Assembly: GCA_029247985.1 (NCBI GenBank)
Contig: JAQWKF010000129.1
Coordinates: forward strand, 1 to 19,987
DNA length: 19,987 nt
Reading direction: 5' to 3'
DNA from: Flavobacteriaceae bacterium
GTDB lineage: Bacteria > Bacteroidota > Bacteroidia > Flavobacteriales > Flavobacteriaceae
Shown piece after piece: positions 1 to 7,182 of the stretch. A program made the position numbers and the translations under genes. The first letter of the stretch is position 1. Each line of letters starts with the position of its first letter. Below the pieces are notes generated by a model that did no database searches, was not told where the DNA came from, and saw nothing but the letters and a program-made list of their open reading frames with translations.

Positions 1-1
1 A

Positions 2-559
2 GACGGTGTTCCACGCCTGAATGTATTGGACCTCCACAAAAAAATTCGTGAAATTCCTAAGCCCGTTGTGGCTATGGTCAATGGATATGCAATTGGAGGC
101 GGACACGTGCTTCATGTGGTTTGCGATCTAACCATTGCAAGCGACAATGCCATTTTTGGACAAACAGGTCCAAAAGTAGGTAGTTTTGACGGAGGATTTG
201 GATCATCCTATCTTGCACGGCACGTAGGCCAGAAAAAGGCACGAGAAATTTGGTTTTTGTGTCAGCAATATTCTGCTCAAGAAGCATTAGACATGGGACT
301 GGTCAACAAGGTTGTTCCGCTAGAAAAACTAGAGGACACCGTAGTAGACTGGTGTCAAATCATGCAACAGCGTAGCCCTTTGGCATTGCGCATGATCAAA
401 CGCTGTATGAATGCCGAACTTGATGGTCAACATGGCCTTATGCAACTTGCAGGTGACGCAACGCTTATGTATTACCTCATGGACGAAGCCCAAGAAGGTA
501 AAAACGCCTTTTTAGAAAAGCGCAAACCCAACTTTAAGCAATATCCAAAGTTTCCATAG
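2..559 (+). CDS. menB: 1,4-dihydroxy-2-naphthoyl-CoA synthase MenB, 5' end missing
   Basis: MenB is a crotonase-family enzyme that closes the second ring of the naphthoquinone nucleus, turning o-succinylbenzoyl-CoA into 1,4-dihydroxy-2-naphthoyl-CoA in the cytoplasm (menaquinone synthesis). The reading frame is open from base 2, so the first third of the protein lies outside the window; the ATG at 26 is internal. Visible hallmarks are the oxyanion-hole segment GYAIGGGHVLH, the IFGQTGPKVGSFDGG stretch holding the glycine of the bicarbonate site (as in the E. coli-type enzyme) and the conserved Ser/Asp loop, then KKAREIWFLC and EALDMGLVN. The C-terminal end (EGKNAFLEKRKPNF) is normal for the family. 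The stop TAG shares its last base with the GTG start of menA, which indicates translational coupling. Identity is very secure. Confidence 0.97.
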   Translation, partial: DGVPRLNVLDLHKKIREIPKPVVAMVNGYAIGGGHVLHVVCDLTIASDNAIFGQTGPKVGSFDGGFGSSYLARHVGQKKAREIWFLCQQYSAQEALDMGLVNKVVPLEKLEDTVVDWCQIMQQRSPLALRMIKRCMNAELDGQHGLMQLAGDATLMYYLMDEAQEGKNAFLEKRKPNFKQYPKFP

Positions 560-1476
560 TGTCACAAAAATCCTTGGTTATGATTTGGGTAGCTGCAGCA
601 CGACTGCGCACCTTACCCTTGTCAGTAGCGGGGATTGTTGTGGGAAATGCATTGGCCATCCAAAACGAGGGGTTTTGCCCTTACGTCTTTGGTGGCACGC
701 TACTAACAGCGATTGTCTTTCAAATACTATCTAATTTCGCTAACGACTATGGCGACGGCATAAAAGGAACCGATAACCACGAACGCATTGGACCCAAGCG
801 CGTTTTACAGCAAAACCTTCTTTCGCCTAAAATCCTTTTAAGAGGAATCATAATTACTGCGGTCGTTGGGTTCCTATTGGCAGCAGCTACCGTTGCTATG
901 GCATTTGAAGCAGATGAAACAAAAAGCGTCTTCACTTTTTTAGGCTTGGCAGTGGTTGCCATAGTGGCTGCATATAAGTATACAGCTGGCAAAGGAGCTT
1001 ATGGCTATCATGCTTTGGGAGATGTATTTGTATTTGCCTTTTTTGGACTGCTTGCTGTCGGGGGGTCATTTTACTTGCAAACCAAACAGCTAGACCCTAA
1101 CATATGGTGGTTCGCTTTTGCCATAGGGGGGTTGAGCACGGCAGTTTTGAACTTAAACAATATGCGTGACATGCAAAACGACACCAAGGCTGGAAAAAAA
1201 ACCGTAGCTGCTTTTTTAGGACTAAAAAATGCTAAAACCTATCACAGTATATTGGTATTGGGCAGCATTACAACCTTAACGATTGGGCTTCTCCTTACGA
1301 CTAATGAATGGATAGGCTATATACCCTTGCTGATGGTTTTTCCTTTGTTATTACAACTCAAATCAACACTAAAACTCAATGTGCATAGCGGTTTTGATGC
1401 ATTACTCAAGCCGTTGGCCTTGAGCATATTTGGCACAAGTATGTTACTGCTACTCACCCAAATTATAGGAATATGA
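559..1476 (+). CDS. menA: 1,4-dihydroxy-2-naphthoate polyprenyltransferase MenA
   Basis: MenA is a UbiA-superfamily integral membrane enzyme that attaches the polyprenyl tail to 1,4-dihydroxy-2-naphthoate, giving demethylmenaquinone in the inner membrane. The 305-residue protein has about eight to nine hydrophobic segments. Both Asp-rich prenyl-diphosphate/Mg motifs are visible: NDYGDG (N62-G67) and NNMRDMQND (N200-D208). A GTG start at 559 is chosen because it overlaps the menB stop (TAGTG) and places the conserved RLRTLPLS segment at the normal N-terminal position. The gene ends in an ATGA overlap with menC. It is part of the menB-A-C-E operon; no internal promoter was seen. The length is normal. 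Confidence 0.96.
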   Translation: MSQKSLVMIWVAAARLRTLPLSVAGIVVGNALAIQNEGFCPYVFGGTLLTAIVFQILSNFANDYGDGIKGTDNHERIGPKRVLQQNLLSPKILLRGIIITAVVGFLLAAATVAMAFEADETKSVFTFLGLAVVAIVAAYKYTAGKGAYGYHALGDVFVFAFFGLLAVGGSFYLQTKQLDPNIWWFAFAIGGLSTAVLNLNNMRDMQNDTKAGKKTVAAFLGLKNAKTYHSILVLGSITTLTIGLLLTTNEWIGYIPLLMVFPLLLQLKSTLKLNVHSGFDALLKPLALSIFGTSMLLLLTQIIGI

Positions 1477-2510
1477 AAGTACGTTACTGCAAATACGTAT
1501 TGAACTTTAAGCAGCCTAGCGGCACTTCCAGAGGCGTCCTACGGCAAAAAGAAACCTTCTTTATTGAAATGAGCGAAGGAAAGCGCTACGGCATTGGGGA
1601 ATGTGGATTATTTAGAGGGCTAAGCGTGGACGATGTGCCGCATTTTGAAGAACAACTTGCTAAGGTTTGTAGCGCTTTGGAAAGGGGTATAGATGTTAGT
1701 CCACTTTACACGGACTTTCCATCTATAAGAATTGGTGTGGAAATGGCTTTAAAATCATTTGCTTCGGATGATTCGTTCCAGTTATATGAGACTCCTTTTA
1801 GCAAAGGAGCGCAACCCATTTCTATAAACGGACTTGTATGGATGGGCACTATAGCCTTTATGCGGCAACAGGTTTTTGACAAAATTGAGGCAGGTTATGA
1901 CTGCATCAAACTCAAAATTGGCGCGTTGGACTTTGATGTAGAATGCCAGCTTTTGGCTGAAATAAGAAGGCGCTATTCTCCAGAAGCGGTCACCTTAAGG
2001 GTAGACGCCAACGGAGCCTTTAGGCCTGAAGAAGCATTGCAAAAGCTAGAAAAACTTTCACAGTATGGGCTACATAGTATAGAACAACCCATTGCTGCTG
2101 GGCAAGTCAAAGCCATGCAAAAACTGTGTGCACAAACCCCGATTCCCATTGCTTTAGACGAAGAGCTGATAGGCGTATTGGATGCAACAGAACAAGCTGC
2201 ACTACTAGATGAAATACGTCCGCAATACATTATTTTAAAACCTAGCTTATTGGGTGGTTTTTTTGCATCAGAAGACTGGATAAAGTTGGCTGAGGCACGT
2301 AATATAGGCAGGTGGATCACCAGTGCATTGGAAAGTAATATAGGTCTAAACGCCATTGCCCAATGGACAGCTACGCAAAACACGGTCATGCCACAAGGCT
2401 TGGGTACAGGCGGGTTGTTTACCAATAACTTTCAAAGTCCTTTGGTGGTGGACAAGGGTGTATTGCTTTACGACAACGCCCTCGAATGGGATATAAAAAA
2501 TATAAACTAA
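1473..2510 (+). CDS. menC: o-succinylbenzoate synthase MenC
   Basis: MenC is an enolase-superfamily enzyme that dehydrates SHCHC to o-succinylbenzoate, the substrate of MenE. The 345-residue protein has the expected pattern: a KxK motif at K146/K148 (CIKLKIG), metal ligands D178 (RVDANGAF), E204 (SIEQP) and D229 (ALDEEL), and the second catalytic lysine K256 (LKPSLLGG). The assignment of the catalytic lysines follows the E. coli enzyme by motif position and is not an alignment. The ATG start overlaps the menA stop by four bases. The stop lies one base before the menE start. Some family members also racemise N-acyl amino acids, but the men context makes OSB synthase the role to expect. Confidence 0.95.
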   Translation: MKVRYCKYVLNFKQPSGTSRGVLRQKETFFIEMSEGKRYGIGECGLFRGLSVDDVPHFEEQLAKVCSALERGIDVSPLYTDFPSIRIGVEMALKSFASDDSFQLYETPFSKGAQPISINGLVWMGTIAFMRQQVFDKIEAGYDCIKLKIGALDFDVECQLLAEIRRRYSPEAVTLRVDANGAFRPEEALQKLEKLSQYGLHSIEQPIAAGQVKAMQKLCAQTPIPIALDEELIGVLDATEQAALLDEIRPQYIILKPSLLGGFFASEDWIKLAEARNIGRWITSALESNIGLNAIAQWTATQNTVMPQGLGTGGLFTNNFQSPLVVDKGVLLYDNALEWDIKNIN

Positions 2511-2511
2511 T

Positions 2512-3564
2512 ATGTTGGTCCACGCATCATTTCGGCTAAACGGAAAGGCATATGACCGAAACGCTTTGGAAAAGGCAGCCCAGCAATGGCGAAAGGATTC
2601 GAATGAAGAAATACAAGGATTAGGATGTTTTATCACGGATTGGCTAAGCGATGACGATCATATTGCCATACATACTTCAGGCTCGACTGGGAAACCAAAA
2701 GAAATCCAAATGCCAAAAACGGCCATGTGCGCTTCTGCCGTGCGAACCGCTGTCTTTTTTAAGACCTCAGAAGGCACTTCGGCGCTCTTGTGTTTACCCA
2801 TACGCTATATCGCAGGTAAAATGATGTTAATACGTGCCTTGGTACTGGGGTGGCATCTTGATATCATTCCGCCAAAAACCAAACTCCATATTGAAAGAAA
2901 ATATGATTTTACCGCAATAATTCCCTTACAAGCAAAGGTTTCTTTTGATGTATTATGGCAATTTAAAACCGTACTAATTGGTGGTGCACCCATAGCCAGT
3001 AACCTCCGCCAGCGCATTGGCAAAAAGTATAATCACTGCATTGAGACCTATGGAATGACAGAAACGCTTACCCATGTGGCTACACGGGTTGTTCGTGAAC
3101 CCGTACTTCCTTTTAGGGCGATGCCCGGTATTGGCATTTCTACAGATAAAAATGGCTGCTTGATTATTGATGTACCTCAATTACCCCTATCCCCTATCAG
3201 TACGCAAGATATTGTGAAGCTTGAGGATAACAATGCCTTTACGCTATTGGGAAGACGTGATTGGGTCATTAATTCTGGAGGGGTAAAGATTTTTCCAGAA
3301 GTATTGGAGAAAATCATAGCGCCCTATATAGCATTTCCGTTCATTTTTACAGGAGTAGCTGACGCAGCACTGGGCGAAAAACTGGTGCTTTTAGTTGAAG
3401 CAGCTACTTCAGAAAAAGAGGCCATCATGGCAATTGCCCAACAGCATTTGGGTGCTAATAAACATCATGTTCCAAAGGCAGTGTTTTGTGCGACTGCTCT
3501 GTGCTACACGCCTACAGGAAAGCTAGACCGACTTGCTAGCAGGAAAATGGCCCTAGATGTTTAA
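2512..3564 (+). CDS. menE: o-succinylbenzoate-CoA ligase MenE
   Basis: MenE is an ANL-superfamily (acyl-adenylate-forming) enzyme that activates o-succinylbenzoate with ATP and CoA to give the substrate of MenB. The P-loop HTSGSTGKPKE lies at residues 54-64, the adenylate-binding TYGMTET at 179-185, the hinge-side GRRDWVINSGG follows, and the C-terminal catalytic lysine sits in TPTGKLDR. At 350 residues it is clearly shorter than E. coli or Bacillus MenE (about 450-490). The shortening is in the N-terminal region before the P-loop, which starts at residue 54; I believe this compact form is usual in Flavobacteriia. It is the last gene of the men operon, one base after menC. Confidence 0.95.
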   Translation: MLVHASFRLNGKAYDRNALEKAAQQWRKDSNEEIQGLGCFITDWLSDDDHIAIHTSGSTGKPKEIQMPKTAMCASAVRTAVFFKTSEGTSALLCLPIRYIAGKMMLIRALVLGWHLDIIPPKTKLHIERKYDFTAIIPLQAKVSFDVLWQFKTVLIGGAPIASNLRQRIGKKYNHCIETYGMTETLTHVATRVVREPVLPFRAMPGIGISTDKNGCLIIDVPQLPLSPISTQDIVKLEDNNAFTLLGRRDWVINSGGVKIFPEVLEKIIAPYIAFPFIFTGVADAALGEKLVLLVEAATSEKEAIMAIAQQHLGANKHHVPKAVFCATALCYTPTGKLDRLASRKMALDV

Positions 3565-3570
3565 GGGCGT

Positions 3571-3587
3571 ATTAACATTTATTTAAC
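3571..3587 (+). repeat. 17-bp motif shared by the upstream regions of both susC genes (copy 1)
   Basis: The sequence ATTAACATTTATTTAAC occurs here, 6 bases after menE, and again, base for base, at 7135-7151. Within it (A/T)TTAAC is repeated directly at an 11-bp period, about one helical turn, as is common for sites bound by dimeric regulators. This copy lies about 155 bp before the start of the broken susC. Its role is not known to me; a regulator site is an inference. Confidence 0.5.
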
Positions 3588-3627
3588 GAAAAAATAGTTT
3601 AGTAAAATAGTAACTAAATTTTTGACG

Positions 3628-3653
3628 AAAAGCCGTAAAAACAACGGTTTTTG
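3628..3653 (+). terminator. possible rho-independent terminator of the men operon
   Basis: A 9-bp stem (3628-3636 with 3644-3652: AAAAGCCGT and ACGGTTTTT, including one G-U pair) encloses a 7-base A-rich loop and ends in a five-T run. It lies about 65 bp after menE and just before the suspected promoter of the broken susC. The T run is part of the stem, so it is only a moderate candidate. Confidence 0.4.
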
Positions 3654-3657
3654 GGTC

Positions 3658-3689
3658 TTTCCGTGTACAATAAAGCTCTTATGATTTTG
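3658..3689 (+). promoter_or_regulatory. degenerate Bacteroidota-type promoter of the broken susC
   Basis: TTTC (3658-3661), 20 bases, then TGATTTTG (3682-3689) matches TTTG-N20-TAnnTTTG with one mismatch in each box. The same 20-base spacing is seen before the intact susC at 7127-7158. The bases after the -7 box also resemble each other in the two genes (TTTGGGATTTGGCAAC here, TTTGGGGTTGCTAAC there). The call rests mainly on that comparison and may mark a decayed promoter. Confidence 0.4.
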
Positions 3690-3742
3690 GGATTTGGCAA
3701 CAACATATCAACTTGAAGCCGTTAAACTTAAACCTAAATCAT

Positions 3743-4411
3743 ATGAACTTCATACGACATATTGGAGTGCTCTTACTGGCGCTCATGAGTACGACGGCGT
3801 GGGTACAGACGGTGTCTGGTACCGTAACGGACGAAAACAACCAACCCCTCCCTGGAGCAACTGTTATTGTGCAAGGCACAACTACGGGTACTTCCACGGA
3901 CTTTGATGGCAAATACCAAATCAATGCAACCCAAGGACAAACCTTGGTCTTTAGCTATGTAGGCTACGCAAACCAAAACCTTGTGGTAAATAGTACAACG
4001 CATGATGTGAGCTTGCAGCCTTCGGGACAGCTAGAGGAGGTAGTAGTGACCGCATTGGGTATTACAAGGGAAAAGAAGTCCCTTGGGTATGCTGTGCAAA
4101 CAGTAAGTGGAGAATCAGTTGAAGACGTAAGATCTGTTAACCCGATTGAAGCTTTGCAAGGCGAGGTTGCAGGTCTTGACATACAGTCCTTTAACGCAAT
4201 GGGAGGATCAGCCAACGTTGTTATTAGAGGGTACTCCTCTTTATCTGGAACTAATCAAGCGCTTTTTGTTGTGGATGGAACCCCTATTGATAACGAAACA
4301 GGTAACAGTCTTAATGCTGAAACAGGCAGAGGTGGTGTAGATTTTGGAAATGCAGCCATGGACATCAATCCCTCAAGCATTGCTTCAGTTTCTATACTTA
4401 AAGGGCTTTCT
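3743..4411 (+). pseudogene. SusC/RagA-type TonB-dependent receptor, N-terminal remnant
   Basis: SusC proteins are outer-membrane TonB-dependent channels of about 1000 residues that import oligomers bound by SusD. Only about 223 residues remain here: a signal peptide (MNFIRHIGVLLLALMSTTAW), a CarboxypepD_reg-like domain (SGTVTDENNQPLPGATV ... FSYVGY), and the plug domain from EEVVVTALGITREKKSLGYA through VVIRGYSSL and FVVDGTPID to SIASVSILKG. The ATG at 3743 is preferred over the in-frame TTG at 3713 because it begins the signal peptide. At about 4403-4411 the SusC match stops and, in another frame, SusD sequence begins; the original frame runs on through unrelated residues to a stop at 4532-4534. 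The whole beta-barrel is missing, so the product cannot be a working channel. The deletion is described as a finding. Confidence 0.88.
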
Positions 4412-4959
4412 TTGATCCTAGTTCTAAAATTGCTGGGGTTTACAAACGAGGTCCGTACGGAACTTCAACGCCATTTAACGATAACTCTCATATTTCACAA
4501 ATCCTATACGCTCCTGACTTCAGAGGCGTCTTAATCGACTTTGCTGAGATGAGTTTTATCTTAGCTGAAGCCGCAAATAGAGGTTTTAGTGTTGGCGACA
4601 CTGCTGCAAAGCACTATGAAAATGGAATCACTGCCAGTATGAATGAATGGGGCGTTGACACAGCTGATGTGACTGCTTACTTGGCAAATGCTGATGTAGC
4701 ATTTGCTACAGCTGCAGTAACAGACAAAGAAAAAATTGCAAAGCAATTTTGGATTGCCATGTATAACAGAGGGTTTGAAGGCTGGACAGTGTACAGGCTA
4801 TTTGATGCTCCCACCCTTCAATAATCGGGTACTTTAAATTTACCCGTGCCGAAAAGGTATACATACCCGCAGTCAGAACAAACCATAAATGGTGATAACG
4901 TTAAGGCTGCGAATGGAGGTAAAGACGACCAACAAACACCTATTTTTTGGGATAACTAA
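4408..4959 (+). pseudogene. SusD-like (SusD_2 type) lipoprotein, C-terminal remnant with nonsense codon
   Basis: In the frame of base 4411 the sequence reads as the last third of a SusD-family nutrient-binding lipoprotein: FDPSSKIAGVYKRG, then the helical stretch FAEMSFILAEAANRG, KIAKQFWIAMYNRGFEGW and YRLFDAPTLQ. A TAA at 4822-4824 interrupts it, but the same frame continues with SGTLNLPVPKRYTYPQSEQ and ends in TPIFWDN at a stop at 4957-4959. The RYTYPQSEQ and DNVKAANGG...TPIFWD tail is typical of the SusD_2 branch (nutrient-binding outer-membrane lipoprotein), unlike the RagB-type SusD at 10409. The N-terminal two thirds, including the lipoprotein signal, are gone. The ATG at 4549 could open a 91-residue product but there is no reason to think it is made for a purpose. 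Confidence 0.85.
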
Positions 4960-4987
4960 TCAATGTCTTTTAACAAAATAGACCAAC

Positions 4988-5014
4988 AAACCCCGCCACT
5001 TTGGCGGGGTTTTT
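4988..5014 (+). terminator. rho-independent terminator after the SusC/SusD remnant
   Basis: A perfect 10-bp GC-rich stem (AAACCCCGCC at 4988-4997 with GGCGGGGTTT at 5003-5012), which can gain one more A-T pair, closes a 3-5 base loop and runs into TTTTT. It sits 29 bp after the end of the susD remnant and only 14 bp before the start codon of the S8 protease. Confidence 0.9.
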
Positions 5015-5028
5015 GTTAAATTACCCAC

Positions 5029-7038
5029 ATGAAAAACAAAATCGTGCTGCTGTTCAGTTTGGTGTTGGTGGTTTCTTGTGTTACTTCTACAAGGGTAAAC
5101 AACAACACAAAAGGGCAAGATGACAAAGCCCTACAAAAACAGCAACTCAAAGACCGCCTTCAAAGCCATATGGCGGCGCAAAATCGCATTATCGATAGTC
5201 TTATGCAAATAAAAGACCCGAGGCTTAAGAAAGATAAAAACGGAGGTTTTATCAGACCCAACAGGGTAACACCTAACGGAATACCGCTATACTATGAAGC
5301 ATATCATGGGCGTTCTCATCGAAAAGCAATTAAAGCTGATATCGTTGGAGCTACTGGTAACTCAGGCTACAAACTCACGGGTGAAGGGCTTCATATGGGC
5401 ATTTGGGATCACGGTCATGTTTTTGCTGCACATGATGAATTTACAGGGGGACTAGTATACTCTGGGTCAAAAGTTAGCATTGAAATTTCAGACGCAACAA
5501 CGGCAAGTCTTCAAAGTAACCACCCAACTTCAGTGGCTTCAATAGTAGTTGCCAAAGGACTGTTACATCAAGAAAACTACGATGTAACAGGCATAGCGCC
5601 AGGCTTGACCAAGATATACAGTTACGATTGGAATTATGATTTATTAGAAATTTTTGAACAGTTACAATTTAATGCAAACCCAGATTTCATTTTATCCAAC
5701 CATTCCTATGGTTATCCACTTGTAGATAATAATAACGAGATTATTCCAAATGAATTTATAGGGGATTACAGCGACTGGAGTGCGCTATTGGATGAAATCG
5801 CCTATATCTACCCTACTTATATGCATGTCTTGGCTGCTGGAAATGATGGACGTGAGTCCTATCCAGAACAACAAATAATAGCTTTAGACCAGCTTACGGG
5901 ATCTACTACTGCTAAGAATGTGTTAACCGTTGGAAGTTTTTCTATGGATGACAATGGGACAAACATAGGCGCAACTGACTTTAGCAGTGCAGGACCCACA
6001 AATGATTTTCGCATTAAACCCGAAGTCTGTGGCCCAGGTGAGAGCCTAGGAGTAGCTACTTGGGTTTCAAATGATCCGAATGCCACGAACAATTACATAG
6101 CCAACAGTGGCACTTCATTTGCATCCCCTGCGGTTGCTGGAGGTGTGGCCTTACTGCAGCAACTACACAAAAAAATATTTAATACCTATATGGATGGGGC
6201 AACCATAAAGGCCTTACTCTGCCACACAGCTGATGATATTACCGATTGGGATGGGCAAGACATCACAGGGCCAGATGTAAAAACAGGCTATGGCGCAGTT
6301 AATTTGGAAAAAGCAGCACAACTTATCGAGAAAGACGAGAAAGAAACTCTTAGCATACATAACTTTGAACTTGATCAGGGGGAAACTGAAACTATATTTT
6401 TTCAAACTACGGCTGTTGGGGAGTTGCTGACGGCAACACTAAGTTGGTATGACCCCCCAGCTGCATTTTATGCAACTAACACACTGATAAACGATCTCGA
6501 CCTTCGTATTACGCAAGAAAACACCACCTATCTACCCTGGGCCTTACCAACTACTTGGCAACAGACTGTGGCTGTGTTAGGGGATAACACTAGGGATAAT
6601 TTAGAAAAAGTAGTGGTGTCTGGACCTCTCGGTGGGCGCTGTAGAATTACAGTCTCTCACAAGGGGAGCTTGCAGCGCCTTAACCAAAATGGGGAATTCG
6701 AAAACACCACACAAAAAGGAGCTTTAGTACTTTCTGGACCAGGTGTTTTTGCAAAATCTGAGCAAGAACTAGAACAGTTTGCAACGGTAAATAGCTTCTT
6801 GGTGGCGCCTATGCCTGCTAAAAACTTCTTTACGATAAGTGCGTTGGACAATACCCTTCCCTTTAAAAATATAAAAATACTTGACTTAAATGGACGAGAG
6901 GTATTGCATAAAAATAGAGCTACTTTCTCTTTAAACAGCATTGACGTAGCTATTTCGACATTAACCAGTGGTAGTTATATACTAGGGATAGAAACGGAAA
7001 CGAAATTTATTTTCAAACAGATCATTATTTCTAACTAA
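5029..7038 (+). CDS. subtilisin-like (S8) serine protease with T9SS C-terminal sorting domain
   Basis: This is a 669-residue secreted or surface endopeptidase. The catalytic triad is D127 (MGIWDHGH), H165 (SNHPTSVAS) and S363 (SGTSFASPAVAG), with oxyanion N272 (AAGNDG). A beta-rich domain at about 445-560 with LSWYDPP and LINDLDLRI resembles the jelly roll of KP-43-type subtilases. The last 80 residues (APMPAKNFFTI ... IKILDLNGREV ... SGSYILGIET ... KQIIISN) form a type A T9SS sorting domain, so export across the outer membrane through T9SS is expected. The N-terminus MKNKIVLLFSLVLVVSC has a lipobox-like VVSC ending at C17, unusual beside a T9SS tail. Residues 18-100 look like a propeptide. 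The ATG is preferred because it starts the signal. A terminator lies just upstream, so its promoter is unclear. The substrate is unknown. Confidence 0.92.
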   Translation: MKNKIVLLFSLVLVVSCVTSTRVNNNTKGQDDKALQKQQLKDRLQSHMAAQNRIIDSLMQIKDPRLKKDKNGGFIRPNRVTPNGIPLYYEAYHGRSHRKAIKADIVGATGNSGYKLTGEGLHMGIWDHGHVFAAHDEFTGGLVYSGSKVSIEISDATTASLQSNHPTSVASIVVAKGLLHQENYDVTGIAPGLTKIYSYDWNYDLLEIFEQLQFNANPDFILSNHSYGYPLVDNNNEIIPNEFIGDYSDWSALLDEIAYIYPTYMHVLAAGNDGRESYPEQQIIALDQLTGSTTAKNVLTVGSFSMDDNGTNIGATDFSSAGPTNDFRIKPEVCGPGESLGVATWVSNDPNATNNYIANSGTSFASPAVAGGVALLQQLHKKIFNTYMDGATIKALLCHTADDITDWDGQDITGPDVKTGYGAVNLEKAAQLIEKDEKETLSIHNFELDQGETETIFFQTTAVGELLTATLSWYDPPAAFYATNTLINDLDLRITQENTTYLPWALPTTWQQTVAVLGDNTRDNLEKVVVSGPLGGRCRITVSHKGSLQRLNQNGEFENTTQKGALVLSGPGVFAKSEQELEQFATVNSFLVAPMPAKNFFTISALDNTLPFKNIKILDLNGREVLHKNRATFSLNSIDVAISTLTSGSYILGIETETKFIFKQIIISN

Positions 7039-7126
7039 TTGTGGAAATAACACACTTTTGCTTTTTTCTAGCAGATTGAAAAATGAGAGTTGAACAGACT
7101 TATTATTATACAATAGCACTGAAAAG

Positions 7127-7158
7127 TTTGTATAATTAACATTTATTTAACATATTTG
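7127..7158 (+). promoter_or_regulatory. Bacteroidota-type promoter of the intact susC
   Basis: TTTG at 7127-7130, 20 bases, then CATATTTG at 7151-7158 fits the Bacteroidota consensus TTTG-N19-21-TAnnTTTG with one mismatch. Transcription should start near 7161-7166, giving a leader of about 20 bases to the ATG at 7183. This excludes the in-frame TTG at 7156 as the start codon. The 17-bp shared motif overlaps the spacer. Confidence 0.7.
7135..7151 (+). repeat. 17-bp motif shared by the upstream regions of both susC genes (copy 2)
   Basis: This is identical to 3571-3587. Here it fills most of the spacer between the -33 and -7 boxes and touches the -7 box. A protein bound here would cover the promoter, so a repressor or other direct control is possible, but this is inference. 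Confidence 0.5.
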
Positions 7159-7182
7159 GGGTTGCTAACAATTAAATCAATT

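Noticed and set aside
1973..2425. Minus-strand open frame of 150 codons
   Set aside because: It is a shadow of menC, where the catalytic residues are read on the + strand.
3694..3906. Overlapping + strand frame of 70 codons at the start of the broken susC
   Set aside because: It is another frame of the SusC signal peptide and first domain, with low-complexity translation and no own context.
4549..4824. Stand-alone 91-codon gene starting at an ATG
   Set aside because: It is the middle of the SusD remnant; homologous sequence continues in frame both before the ATG and after the stop.
7156..7182. TTG start at 7156 for the intact susC
   Set aside because: It falls inside the -7 promoter box, and the ATG at 7183 begins a proper signal peptide.
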